Origin: Pseudomonas reinekei | GTDB lineage: Bacteria > Pseudomonadota > Gammaproteobacteria > Pseudomonadales > Pseudomonadaceae | Assembly (NCBI RefSeq): GCF_001945365.1 | Contig: NZ_MSTQ01000002.1 | Location: 62,001 to 126,000, forward strand | Length of the DNA: 64,000 bases | Direction of reading: 5' to 3' | Shown: in pieces, positions 19,169-28,486 of the stretch | Layout of the letters: the number at the start of each line of letters is the position of its first letter | How positions within the stretch are numbered: position 1 is the stretch's first letter | Made by a program: the position numbers and the translations under genes | The notes under the pieces: model-generated | Database searches by the model: none | What the model saw: the letters and a program-made list of their open reading frames with translations, nothing else | Told to the model about the DNA's origin: nothing

Positions 19169-22100
19169 TTACTGGGGCAACCCGCCCGACACTAGAGTTG
19201 CGTTTTGATTTTGGACAAGTTTCTTTATTGGAAAAGGCACTGCTTCTACAAAAGGATTTGGAATGCTCTTTTCAATGGCGCGATTCAGCGCTTTCGGATT
19301 AGGTATGAACTGACCAGCGCTGTCGTAGGCACCAAGCACCTTTGAACCCGGAATATCTTTTGCATAATTAATTTGATATGGATTAGAGCCTAATCTTGCT
19401 CCTGATGCAGACATCCAGTTTTTATTCCTTAGCACGTCATAGCCATTGACACTTCTGCCATCAATCAAATAGGTGTATCCCCCCTGCTTTCCTCCTTGGT
19501 AAAACGCCCCCATCCCGTTGTTATCGTAGTAACCTGACGTTTGCACACCGGCGTCCGCCCCACTCTTGGGGTTAACGCCGTTAATGTTATTGACATTGTT
19601 TACTGGCCCATTGGATTTGAAGCCACTCGTAAAAACGTCTTGTGGGGATCGCACATCTCCACGCATCACGAAACCCCGATGTACGTAACCCTCCTTAGGC
19701 CCGGCAAAATATAAAACCCGGGAGCGATCCATGAGTTTTTGAGCAATTTGCGGCCCTTTATCCAGAGACCTCAATCGACTCGCAAGCACATTATTGGACA
19801 GTTTTCGGTTTACTTTATCTTGAATACTCCAGGGATTTCTAACCCTGGGCGCAATCCATTTTTCTATTTTTCCAGCCGTAGTAGCCATCGGCGAAGCGAC
19901 ATGCCCGTATTTCGGAAGATGTTTGGAAATGGCCTCGGGAAAGTAACCAGAATACCGAAGTCGCTCAAAAATCTTACCCGCGACGCGCGAATCTATGGCT
20001 TTGGAAAATGCCTTCCCGAGTACTTTCCCGATGTGCGGACCGGCAATTTGGGCAACCATACCTATTACCGCATTGGATTTATGTCGATTGGACTCGAGGG
20101 GGTCCTCGTTTAACTGCCCCCGCAAATACTGCACTGACGAAGAACTTGCCCCCATCATAAAGGCAAGCCCGGCGGTGGGTGCTCCTGGCAGCGCCAAAAT
20201 CATCGCCAGCCCCATCAACGAATTGGTGAACACCTCCAATAGCTTGTCAACAGTGCGTTCCCCCCACGTTGAGGTCAATATGTCCATATCGGATTTGGCC
20301 TTATCAACTGCGTCCTCGAACATGACTTTAAAAGCGTCATGTTCCTCCCCATAGTAAGTGGGGCCGTCTTTACGACCAAAGATAATGGGGGTATAAGGCC
20401 ATTTATAGTCGTTGAACATATCAACGGGGTTCCATCCCCATTCGAATTTCCCCTGACTGTAATTGAAATCATCATCGTCACGAGCCAAAAAATCCTTGAG
20501 CGGTATGCGGTTTGACAACTCGTTTCTTAACTCAGGAAATTGCTCTATGGACTTTCCATCTTTCTGAAATAGCTCCACAGGGCTCTCGATAACAGTCTCG
20601 TTCCCGCCCAGGAAAACAAACAACCCCTCAGGCCCACGATTTTTGGTTAAAAACACAGCATTTGACACTCGAAACATATCGCTGTATTTGCCCTGCTTGA
20701 TGCTGATAGGCCTAAGCCGAATTTCCCCCGCCAAAAATTTTCCAGCGACCTCTTTACCTTCTTTCGAAGTACTATTTCCTCCGAGATAATCACTGACCAA
20801 ATGCTTCAGTTTAAAGTCGAGATTGCTTTTCCATAATTCGTACGTCTGAGGCTTGGATAAAACCTTTTCCGACAGGGTTTTATAATCCGCCCAAAGGTTT
20901 GCCCCTTCCAGCGACGCCTTGAAGTCACTTGTATAGGAGGAAGGCCAACTGATTTTTACCTCCTCGCGTGATTTTTTCTTTTTTTCATGCTGACCCATTA
21001 CCAGATCGGCCAGGGTGAACATTTCATACCTGCTGGTGTGTTGAAAATATCCACCATGCTTTCCATTCGGGGGCGGTAGGTCGTAATCGACTCTGATGGA
21101 TGTTTTATACGTTAACTGTGCTTTAAGATCAGCAGGCAAGTCCGAGTCGGTGATCAGCTGTTCTACAGACGACAAAATGAATAATGTCGGATTCAGTACA
21201 GTCTGCAACTCGACAAAATCCTTGATAAACAGATCTGCGGCCTGACTTATGGTGACTCCTGGTGCGATGACTTCGCCCGGCCGGATAGAGCTTTTTTCAT
21301 CTACTGAACGTTGTGCCGCCCGAACCAGCAAGCGGACGCAAGCGTGTGCAGATACGCCGCCTGCAGAACCTTGAACATCAAACAGTGACGCCCCATGGCC
21401 ATCAACGCTGCGCTTGGGACGAATGTTTACGGACATAGCGGCTATCGACCGGTCGCGCTCCGTGGTAGGGGTTGGCTCGGAGGTCGATCCATTCGCCCCA
21501 TCGTCTTCGAGCTCATCACCTGCTTCTACTTCTACCTCCGCCAATTCGGCGATTTCATCGAGGTAATCCTGGTAGGTCAGATATTGGCTGGCCGGTACTG
21601 GCTGCCGCAAGAGTGTCTCAAGCTTCTCGATCAGCTGGGGATCGTCTACGGGATCTGGATAATCGGACTCGCTGATCAGTGCTTCTACTTCACTTGCAAA
21701 ATCCGGCTGAATTTCAAATAGATCTTCAATGCGCTCGACGACGTATTCATCAACCAGCGAGCTTTGATCCGGCGTGGCATCGGGAGTGAGTTCCAGGCCT
21801 CGCAAAGGATCAACCATGCGTTCGGGTTCAGGCAGAAACCAGTGGGTGTAAAAGGTGCTGACAGCCATGTAGGTAGCAAACAGACCGGCTGCCTTACCCG
21901 GATTTCGCTCTAACAAATCCCCCGTGCGGCCCACAACAGCTACGCCAGCGCTGACTAGACGGCCGCTCATTCGGGCCAACCAGCTACTCAATTGGACGCC
22001 GACATCATTCATCAAGTGCTGCGGGTGTTCATTTGGCTCGCCTCCTGGATTTAAAGGTTGGTCCACCCGAACACTCTGCAGAATTTCCTGCAGTTCAAGT

Positions 22101-23452
22101 TCATCGACAGCAGAAACGCTGTCCCAAGGCACAACCTTGCGGGTGATCTGGTTAAGAATCTCGTCCACTTGGGTAGCGAACTCCCACCAAGTGGCGAGTG
22201 GTTCTGTATAGGCGGTTTGCGGTCGTTGCGAAGCAACCTCTAACGGCGCTCGTGAAAAATCCGACGCTCCATTTTTCCACGCATCACTGTTTGGCGGTGG
22301 AACGGGGCGGGTTGTTATGTGGCTACTGTCCAGTTTCAAGGCGCCGACGGTGTCCAGAGCGTTACAGACGTACAACACCTTGCCGAAAAAACTGTCTGGA
22401 ATAATCGGTCCCGCGGTGTCGACGCTCGAATAGAAATTTGCGTATCGCTCAAAGTCCGTCAATTGTGCCAATAGAGTCGGAGCTTGCGATGTCGGCGGAT
22501 TGAAAAACTTGAGCGAAATTACTTCTGGCTTAGTCTCCACTGCCATTGGCGGTGCCCATTGATACTCCGGATCGAGCTGGTTGTAGACGGCCTCGAGCTT
22601 ATCGATCAAGTGGTCAGTCCAACGAACTCGCTCATCAGGTGATGGGTTGCGTAGCGCAGAAATCACTTGCGCCACCTGCTTTTGTGCTTCTTTGGGAGCG
22701 GGTCGCACTTCGCAGCTCTCATTGAGCCTCTGCCATGCATCGTCAAGAGCGGCATGGCTTTGACGAACGAACTTCCTGGTGTCCTGGGCTATGCCCTTGA
22801 TTGCATCCCACTGGGTATTGGATACCAACTGTTTGTCGCTGATTTTCTGCTCTCGTTCTGCACGCTGACCATCCAGGATGGACTGGATGAACGCCATGAC
22901 ACCTTTGGCGTCTGGCCTGGTCGTAAACAGAACCTGCTCTCCCAGCGCAGCGTGCCATTGACCGTGCGGCAGATGGCAAACTACATCTACAATTTCTTTC
23001 AACCTTGATCCAGAAGGCGTCCCGCCACGCTTGATCGATCGCAGCATTGCATCGGCAAATATATCGCGGACAGCCTTTCCAGTTTCTTTCTGGAGAATGC
23101 CGGAACTTAAGACATCAACTATTTCCTGCTCGCAAAGCCTTGCACCGCTTAAGTACTCAATGAGTGCTGTCCACTGCTGGTCAAGTTCTGCCTGGCTACA
23201 AAATTTTGGCGTGCGCGCAAACGAAGAACAATCAAGCACCGGAGGGGCGATGCCATGCTGCGCAATGCGAGCCGTCGATGGACTGACATTAACGTTTTGC
23301 ATGCAATACGTGCCTTGCCAAGAGCCTAAAAGGCCTCCAGAAAGCGCGTTTTGATTTTTTGATTCAGGGTTGAACGACAACGTCGGCGTTGAACTGCTTG
23401 CAGAGCTCACGTTAAAAGCAGGTAGTATTTGTTTCAAATCCGTCAGGGGCAA
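19169..23452 (-). CDS. Giant toxin-like protein 1 with C-terminal pertussis/cholera-type ADP-ribosyltransferase fold
   Basis: A 1427-aa protein. The start is a TTG at 23452 with AAGGTGG 6 bases upstream. Residues ~90-420 are homologous to the N-terminal part of the protein at 35350 (shared blocks: RAEREQKI, RP-PKEA, FYSSVDTAGP, LYVCNALDTVG). A hydrophobic segment follows ERNPGKAAG (~521-545), then a long acidic stretch and RPKR at 678-681. The middle (~690-1180) resembles dermonecrotic-toxin-like Pseudomonas proteins, with a second hydrophobic part (~1100-1140). The end (1255-1400) resembles pertussis toxin S1: RGDVRSPQDVFTSGF (Arg1264), VQTSGYY (Ser1306) and PYQINYAKDIPGSKVLGA. At the expected catalytic Glu there is Asn1362. 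There is no Sec signal. Its low GC suggests transfer. ADP-ribosylation is inference and may be absent. Confidence 0.7.
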   Translation of the reverse strand: MPLTDLKQILPAFNVSSASSSTPTLSFNPESKNQNALSGGLLGSWQGTYCMQNVNVSPSTARIAQHGIAPPVLDCSSFARTPKFCSQAELDQQWTALIEYLSGARLCEQEIVDVLSSGILQKETGKAVRDIFADAMLRSIKRGGTPSGSRLKEIVDVVCHLPHGQWHAALGEQVLFTTRPDAKGVMAFIQSILDGQRAEREQKISDKQLVSNTQWDAIKGIAQDTRKFVRQSHAALDDAWQRLNESCEVRPAPKEAQKQVAQVISALRNPSPDERVRWTDHLIDKLEAVYNQLDPEYQWAPPMAVETKPEVISLKFFNPPTSQAPTLLAQLTDFERYANFYSSVDTAGPIIPDSFFGKVLYVCNALDTVGALKLDSSHITTRPVPPPNSDAWKNGASDFSRAPLEVASQRPQTAYTEPLATWWEFATQVDEILNQITRKVVPWDSVSAVDELELQEILQSVRVDQPLNPGGEPNEHPQHLMNDVGVQLSSWLARMSGRLVSAGVAVVGRTGDLLERNPGKAAGLFATYMAVSTFYTHWFLPEPERMVDPLRGLELTPDATPDQSSLVDEYVVERIEDLFEIQPDFASEVEALISESDYPDPVDDPQLIEKLETLLRQPVPASQYLTYQDYLDEIAELAEVEVEAGDELEDDGANGSTSEPTPTTERDRSIAAMSVNIRPKRSVDGHGASLFDVQGSAGGVSAHACVRLLVRAAQRSVDEKSSIRPGEVIAPGVTISQAADLFIKDFVELQTVLNPTLFILSSVEQLITDSDLPADLKAQLTYKTSIRVDYDLPPPNGKHGGYFQHTSRYEMFTLADLVMGQHEKKKKSREEVKISWPSSYTSDFKASLEGANLWADYKTLSEKVLSKPQTYELWKSNLDFKLKHLVSDYLGGNSTSKEGKEVAGKFLAGEIRLRPISIKQGKYSDMFRVSNAVFLTKNRGPEGLFVFLGGNETVIESPVELFQKDGKSIEQFPELRNELSNRIPLKDFLARDDDDFNYSQGKFEWGWNPVDMFNDYKWPYTPIIFGRKDGPTYYGEEHDAFKVMFEDAVDKAKSDMDILTSTWGERTVDKLLEVFTNSLMGLAMILALPGAPTAGLAFMMGASSSSVQYLRGQLNEDPLESNRHKSNAVIGMVAQIAGPHIGKVLGKAFSKAIDSRVAGKIFERLRYSGYFPEAISKHLPKYGHVASPMATTAGKIEKWIAPRVRNPWSIQDKVNRKLSNNVLASRLRSLDKGPQIAQKLMDRSRVLYFAGPKEGYVHRGFVMRGDVRSPQDVFTSGFKSNGPVNNVNNINGVNPKSGADAGVQTSGYYDNNGMGAFYQGGKQGGYTYLIDGRSVNGYDVLRNKNWMSASGARLGSNPYQINYAKDIPGSKVLGAYDSAGQFIPNPKALNRAIEKSIPNPFVEAVPFPIKKLVQNQNATLVSGGLPQ

Positions 23453-23572
23453 ATCTGGCCACCTTACTTGGCCGCCGTAATATCCTCTTTCAAAAACAGC
23501 CCAAGGTTTGACTCAAAGCCTTGCCTGACCGAAGCTGATCACTTTGTAAAAGCTTGCCAGCCCGGATTCTGC

Positions 23573-24628
23573 ATGCCCAAGTCCCGCCGTTATCTGCTAA
23601 TGAGCCTCTGTGCCCTGCTCGCCATCGTCCTTGTATGGATGTATCTGCGCAGTGCAACGCCCGTTATACCTGAGGCCATCAAGCGCGGTTACAGCGAAGC
23701 GCTGGAAAAGGCCCGTGCCGGCCAACCGGGCGCGGCGCGGGTGCTTTACCAGCAACTGGCCCGGCCTGACATTTCGCCGAAACGGCGCGTCTGGCTGCAT
23801 GCCGAGTTGCCCAACTATCCGAGTTCTGTCGCGCTGAAACTGGCCGATGCGGATTTGCAACATGAATCACCAGACGTGCGCATTGCCGCAATCAAAAGCA
23901 TCAGCGGATTGGTCCCCAGCGGGCAACGCAGTCTGTTGTTGGGGCCGTTGCTCGATGACGCCGAGCAGAGCGTACGCCTGGCCGCCGTCAACGCGTTGCT
24001 CGGGCTTTCGCCGGATGATCTTGGCTTGTATTTCGGCCCACTGGAGCAGGCCATCGATGCCTGGCAACAAACACTCAAGCGTGAGACGCAGAACGCCGAC
24101 AACCAGTATCAACTGGCCCGCTTGTACTTGCACAATGCCGAGTTCAAAGAGGCGCAGCAGGCCCTGGAAAACACCTTGCGCCTTGCCCCGGACAATCTAC
24201 CGGCGCTGGTGATGCAGATTGAGGTGCTGGACAAACTCGGGCAAAACGATGCGGCCCGCCAACTGCTGGCCAGACAGCTCAAGGCTCAACCGGATTCGGC
24301 CTATTTGCAACACGCCTTGGGGCTGTGGCTGCTGCACCACGGCCAAAGCGAGTTCGCCCTGCTCGGCCTGTCCAAAGCCGTGGAACTGGAACCGGACAAC
24401 AAGGATTACCGCTATGACCTGGCCACCACACTGTACGGTGAACAGGAATTGCAGGCGGCGCAAAATCAATTGCAGGAAATCGTCCAGCGTCATCCCAATG
24501 ATCGCCGGGCGCGGGTGCTGCTGATTAATTACTGGAAAGAAAGCGGCCAACTGCAAAACGTGCAGATTCTGTTGGCCCAACTCGAACAACTGAATCCGGA
24601 CGATCCCGCCTTGCAGCAGGGTCTGTAA
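23573..24628 (+). CDS. Membrane-anchored HEAT/TPR-repeat protein
   Basis: A 351-aa protein beginning with a basic stretch and one hydrophobic helix (RRYLLMSLCALLAIVLVWMYL), probably an inner-membrane anchor with the rest in the periplasm. Residues ~85-140 look like HEAT repeats (SPDVRIAAIKSISGLV, EQSVRLAAVNALLGL). TPR repeats follow from ~150 to the end (NADNQYQLARLYLHNAEFKEAQQALENTLRLAPDN). Such repeats mediate protein contacts; no enzyme motif is visible. The open frame starts earlier at 23429 but would overlap the divergent toxin start, so the ATG at 23573 was chosen. It resembles the multiheme-partner class of TPR proteins, though no cytochrome gene is nearby. Confidence 0.75.
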   Translation: MPKSRRYLLMSLCALLAIVLVWMYLRSATPVIPEAIKRGYSEALEKARAGQPGAARVLYQQLARPDISPKRRVWLHAELPNYPSSVALKLADADLQHESPDVRIAAIKSISGLVPSGQRSLLLGPLLDDAEQSVRLAAVNALLGLSPDDLGLYFGPLEQAIDAWQQTLKRETQNADNQYQLARLYLHNAEFKEAQQALENTLRLAPDNLPALVMQIEVLDKLGQNDAARQLLARQLKAQPDSAYLQHALGLWLLHHGQSEFALLGLSKAVELEPDNKDYRYDLATTLYGEQELQAAQNQLQEIVQRHPNDRRARVLLINYWKESGQLQNVQILLAQLEQLNPDDPALQQGL

Positions 24629-24782
24629 GGCCGCGATCTTTTGCTATTGTTTTTATGCGCATCAACCACGTGGAGCATAAAGGGTTGAACCGTCGTCTCG
24701 GCCAGCGGTCAAGTGAAACAGGCAACCCATAGTGGCCATCGTGTCACCTGCCTCGCTTCCCCTAGTCAAGAGAGGGCATTTT

Positions 24783-26285
24783 TTGTCTACATCTAACGAG
24801 TTCATCAGCGAAAAAGCCGCAACCGGTATCGTAGGTCTGGATGACATCCTCGATGGCGGACTGTCCCGCGGTCACGTGTTTTTGCTCGAAGGTGAGCCGG
24901 GAACCGGCAAGACCACCGTCGCATTGCACTTTCTCATGGCTGGCGCTGAAGCCGGCGAGCGTTCGTTGTATATCACCCTGTCGGAAACCGAGCGCGAGTT
25001 GCGTCAGGGCGCCCGCTCCCACGGCTGGGAGCTGGGAGAGAATGTCAACATCTTCGAGCTCACCCCCCCTGAAAGCGTGCTGAATGCCGAGCACCAGCAA
25101 TCGCTGCTCTACTCGTCCGACCTCGAACTGGGTGAAGCCACGAGGCAGATTTTCGAAGTGGTCGAGCGGGTCAAACCCTCCCGCGTGATCCTCGATAGCC
25201 TCTCCGAAATCCGCCTGCTGGCGCAGAGCTCGTTGCGCTACCGTCGGCAGATTCTGGCGATCAAGCATTATTTCGTGCGATATGACGCCACCGTGCTGCT
25301 GCTTGACGACCTGACCACCGAATCGCTGGATAAAACCGTGCACAGCGTGGCCCACGGCGTGATTCGGCTGGAGGAGCTGACGCCCAACTACGGCGCCGAG
25401 CGTCGGCGCATCCGCGTGGTGAAGTATCGCGGCCAGAAATACCGTGGCGGCTTTCACGACTTCACCATCATGGCCGATGGCGTGCACGTGTTCCCGCGAC
25501 TGGTGGCCGCCGAACATCGCGGCGCCTACCTCCGGCAGCAATTGACCAGCGGCATTGCCGAAATGGATGCCTTACTGGGTGGCGGTATCGAGACCGGCTC
25601 CAGCACGCTGATTCTCGGCCCGGCCGGTACGGGCAAGTCGCTGATATCGATGATCTTCGCCGCCGCCGCTGTAGCGCGGGGTGAGAAGGCCGCGCTGTTC
25701 ATCTTCGATGAAGAGCTGGGATTGCTGTTCGAACGCATGAAAAACATCGGCATCGACCTGTTGGCGTTGCAAGCGGGTGGAAATCTGATGATCGAGCAGG
25801 TGGATGCCGCCGAATTGTCCCCTGGCGAGTTTTCCCACCGAGTGCGCCGCTGCGTCGATGAAGGCAACATCAAAACCGTGGTAATCGACAGCATCAACGG
25901 CTACCAGGCCGCGATGCCAGAGGAAAATGCCCTGGTGCTGCACATGCACGAGTTGTTGCTTTATCTCAACCGCAAAGGCGCCGCGACCTTCATGACCGTC
26001 GCCCAGCATGGCCTCGTCGGCGACATGCAGGCCCCGGTGGACATCACGTACCTGGCCGACACGGTGATTCTGTTGCGTTACTTCGAGGCCCTGGGCAAGG
26101 TCCGCCGGGCCATTTCAATCATCAAGAAGCGCACCGGCAGCCATGAATCGACCATCCGCGAATACCGCATCAGTGGCAATGGCATGACCATCGGCAAGCC
26201 GCTGGAAGCCTTCCAGGGTGTACTGCGCGGTGTGCCCACTTACATGGGCGCGGCCATTCCGTTGCTTGGGGATGAAGGCCTGTGA
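24783..26285 (+). CDS. KaiC-like tandem RecA-fold ATPase
   Basis: A 500-aa protein with two KaiC domains. The first has Walker A GEPGTGKTT (residues ~37-45) and the second GPAGTGKS (~279-286). Each is followed by Walker B-like hydrophobic-Asp segments (RVILDSLSEIR, TVVIDSINGYQ). The start is a TTG at 24783 with GAGAGGG upstream; the longer frame from 24732 lacks this. Non-cyanobacterial KaiC-like proteins have been linked to stress responses and two-component partners rather than a clock. The stop overlaps the start of the next gene (a hybrid kinase) by 4 bases, so the two are coupled and likely work together. Confidence 0.88.
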   Translation: MSTSNEFISEKAATGIVGLDDILDGGLSRGHVFLLEGEPGTGKTTVALHFLMAGAEAGERSLYITLSETERELRQGARSHGWELGENVNIFELTPPESVLNAEHQQSLLYSSDLELGEATRQIFEVVERVKPSRVILDSLSEIRLLAQSSLRYRRQILAIKHYFVRYDATVLLLDDLTTESLDKTVHSVAHGVIRLEELTPNYGAERRRIRVVKYRGQKYRGGFHDFTIMADGVHVFPRLVAAEHRGAYLRQQLTSGIAEMDALLGGGIETGSSTLILGPAGTGKSLISMIFAAAAVARGEKAALFIFDEELGLLFERMKNIGIDLLALQAGGNLMIEQVDAAELSPGEFSHRVRRCVDEGNIKTVVIDSINGYQAAMPEENALVLHMHELLLYLNRKGAATFMTVAQHGLVGDMQAPVDITYLADTVILLRYFEALGKVRRAISIIKKRTGSHESTIREYRISGNGMTIGKPLEAFQGVLRGVPTYMGAAIPLLGDEGL

Positions 26286-27952
26286 TGATCCAGCCGGCGA
26301 CATCCGAACGCGCACTCATTCTCGCGCCGCTGGGGCGTGACAGTCAGATTGCGATGATGTTGCTCAATGAGGCAGGCTTCGACGGAGTCATCAGCGCGGA
26401 CTTGCCGCACTTGTGCAGCGAACTGGAACAAGGTGCCGGCTTGCTGTTGATCTCTTCCGAAGCCTTGTTGCGCAGTGATTTAGGTCCGCTGTTGGCGCTG
26501 ATCGATCAACAGCCGGCATGGTCGGACCTGCCAATCGTCCTGCTGACGCACCACGGTGGCCCGGAGCAAAATCCCGCGTCACGCTTCGGCCCGCAACTGG
26601 GCAATGTGACCTTCCTCGAGCGACCGTTTCATCCGGAGACATTGATCAGCCTGGTGGCCACTGCCCTGCGTGGGCGTCGACGACAGTACGAAGCCAGGGA
26701 TCGGCTGGTCGACCTGAGTCAAAGCGAACTACGCCTGCAAAACACCCTGGAAACCCTGGAACAACAGGTCGAAGAGCGCACCGCTCAGTTGCGCCACAAC
26801 GAAGAAGTGTTGCGCCAGTCGCAAAAAATGGAGGCGGTCGGTCAACTGACTGGCGGTATCGCCCACGACTTCAACAACATGCTGACCGGCATCATCGGTA
26901 GCCTGGAACTGCTACGTCGGCGTCTGGCCCGTGGCCGCACCGACGACCTGGACAGCCTGATCGATCTCGGTGTGACCTCAGCCAATCGTGCGGCCGGCTT
27001 GACCCACCGCTTGCTGGCGTTCTCGCGTCGCCAGTCGCTTGATTCCAAACCCGTGGAAATGAATACGCTGGTGGTTTCAATGGGTGAGCTGTTGCAACGC
27101 AGCATCGATGAAAGTATTCGCCTGGAGATGCAGCTGAGCGAACAGTTGTGGGTGGCGGAAGCCGACCCCAATCAACTGGAAAGCGCCCTGCTCAACCTGG
27201 TCATCAATGCCCGCGATGCCATGCCCGATGGCGGTAAATTGGTGGTGACCACGTCGAACCAACGTCTGGAAAAGCCCTTCACCGACCTGCACAGTAATCT
27301 CAGCCCCGGCGATTACGTGAAACTCAGCGTTAGCGATAGTGGCTGTGGAATGCCGCAGAGCACCATCAACCGCGCCTTTGACCCCTTCTTCACCACCAAG
27401 CCGATTGGCCAGGGCACGGGCCTGGGCTTGTCGATGATCTATGGTTTCAGCAAACAATCACGGGGCCATGTCGCCATTCAAAGTAAAGTGGGCGAAGGCA
27501 CAACGGTGAGCCTTTATCTGCCGCGCTACGGTGGCGACCTGCCGCAGGACCAGCCGGCCGACAGTCAGCATCCGCTGTTCGCACAAAATGGCGAAACCGT
27601 CCTGATCGTGGAAGACGACCCGGCAGTGCGGGCACTTGTCAGCACGGTGCTGAGTGATCTGGGGTACGCCTTTGTCGAAGCCTGCGATGCCGACAGCGCG
27701 GTGCCGATCTTCGACTCCGCGCAACGCATCGACCTGTTGATCAGCGACGTCGGCCTGCCCGGCATGAACGGACGGCAACTGGCGGAAATCGGTCGGCAGT
27801 ATCGCCCCGGCCTCAAGGTATTGTTCATCACCGGTTATGCCGAGCACGCGGCCGTGCGCGGCGGTTTCCTCGATCCGGGCATGCAGATGATCACCAAACC
27901 GTTCACGTTCGACCTGTTGACGGCCAAGGTGCGGGAAATGATCAGCGCCTGA
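26282..27952 (+). CDS. Hybrid histidine kinase with N-terminal receiver-like and C-terminal receiver domains
   Basis: A 556-aa soluble protein. Residues 1-125 look like a degenerate receiver domain (ERALILAPLGRDSQIAMMLLNEAG) without the acidic pocket. Then comes a coiled coil (~140-180), HisKA with phospho-acceptor GGIAHDFNNML (~195-206), HATPase with N box LVINARDAMPDG and G boxes DSGCGMP and GQGTGLGLSM, and a C-terminal receiver (ETVLIVEDDPAVR...LISDVGLPG). No membrane helix or PAS domain is present, so the input is probably cytoplasmic. Its overlap with the KaiC-like gene makes that ATPase the obvious partner. The kinase belongs to the HDFNN (HPK4-like) group. Confidence 0.88.
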   Translation: MMIQPATSERALILAPLGRDSQIAMMLLNEAGFDGVISADLPHLCSELEQGAGLLLISSEALLRSDLGPLLALIDQQPAWSDLPIVLLTHHGGPEQNPASRFGPQLGNVTFLERPFHPETLISLVATALRGRRRQYEARDRLVDLSQSELRLQNTLETLEQQVEERTAQLRHNEEVLRQSQKMEAVGQLTGGIAHDFNNMLTGIIGSLELLRRRLARGRTDDLDSLIDLGVTSANRAAGLTHRLLAFSRRQSLDSKPVEMNTLVVSMGELLQRSIDESIRLEMQLSEQLWVAEADPNQLESALLNLVINARDAMPDGGKLVVTTSNQRLEKPFTDLHSNLSPGDYVKLSVSDSGCGMPQSTINRAFDPFFTTKPIGQGTGLGLSMIYGFSKQSRGHVAIQSKVGEGTTVSLYLPRYGGDLPQDQPADSQHPLFAQNGETVLIVEDDPAVRALVSTVLSDLGYAFVEACDADSAVPIFDSAQRIDLLISDVGLPGMNGRQLAEIGRQYRPGLKVLFITGYAEHAAVRGGFLDPGMQMITKPFTFDLLTAKVREMISA

Positions 27953-27965
27953 AACCCGACCGTGC

Positions 27966-28025
27966 AGGCACTGTCGAAGGTTGCGATCTTTTGACTTTGC
28001 CGGATCGCATTCTTCGGCAGTGCCT
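27966..28025. terminator. Large hairpin between convergent signalling genes
   Basis: AGGCACTGTCGAAG pairs with CTTCGGCAGTGCCT (one G-T pair), with an inner GCGATC/GATCGC stem separated by a 3x3 internal loop. It sits in the 79-base convergent gap and may end transcription from both sides, although the U-tract is poor. The GCGATCTTTTG motif recurs near 24633 and 60637, hinting at a small dispersed repeat. Confidence 0.5.
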
Positions 28026-28031
28026 ACCGGA

Positions 28032-28409
28032 TCAGGAAAGCATGTCTTGCATGATTTCCTGCAACACATTCAGGTCGAACGGCTTGGCTAAAATCGGTGC
28101 CGTGCGGGTGATCGGGCTGTCTGTCTCGCGGATTTCCTGCGGGTAACCGCTGATGAAGATCACCTTGAGCTCGGGTCGTAGTTTCACCGCGGGCTCGGCG
28201 ATCTGCACGCCGGAGATCCCGCCCGGCAGGCGGAAGTCTGTGATCATCATGTCCAGATGCGGCTTGCTGGCGAGGATTGCAAAAGCCTGCTCACCGTTTT
28301 CAGCCTGCAATACCCGGTAGCCCTCCCCCGACAGATAGGCCGACAGAACCATCAGAATCGAGGGGTCATCTTCGACGATCAATACCACGTCTTGTGCATC
28401 TTCACTCAT
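28032..28409 (-). CDS. Stand-alone response regulator receiver
   Basis: A 125-aa single receiver domain (VVLIVEDDPSILMVL, phospho-acceptor in MMITDFRLPGG, Lys in ILAKPFDL) with no output domain. The ATG at 28409 has AAAGG 6 bases upstream; a longer frame to 28430 is possible. It is the last gene of a reverse signalling operon, 77 bases after the REC-kinase gene, and probably acts as a phosphate relay or by protein contact. Confidence 0.88.
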   Translation of the reverse strand: MSEDAQDVVLIVEDDPSILMVLSAYLSGEGYRVLQAENGEQAFAILASKPHLDMMITDFRLPGGISGVQIAEPAVKLRPELKVIFISGYPQEIRETDSPITRTAPILAKPFDLNVLQEIMQDMLS

Positions 28410-28486
28410 GGGAAGCCTTTGTTCGGTCAATAGCTGCTGATACGACCGTGGGGTCGATCAGAGGTTGCGTTTATCTGGCTGTTTTC

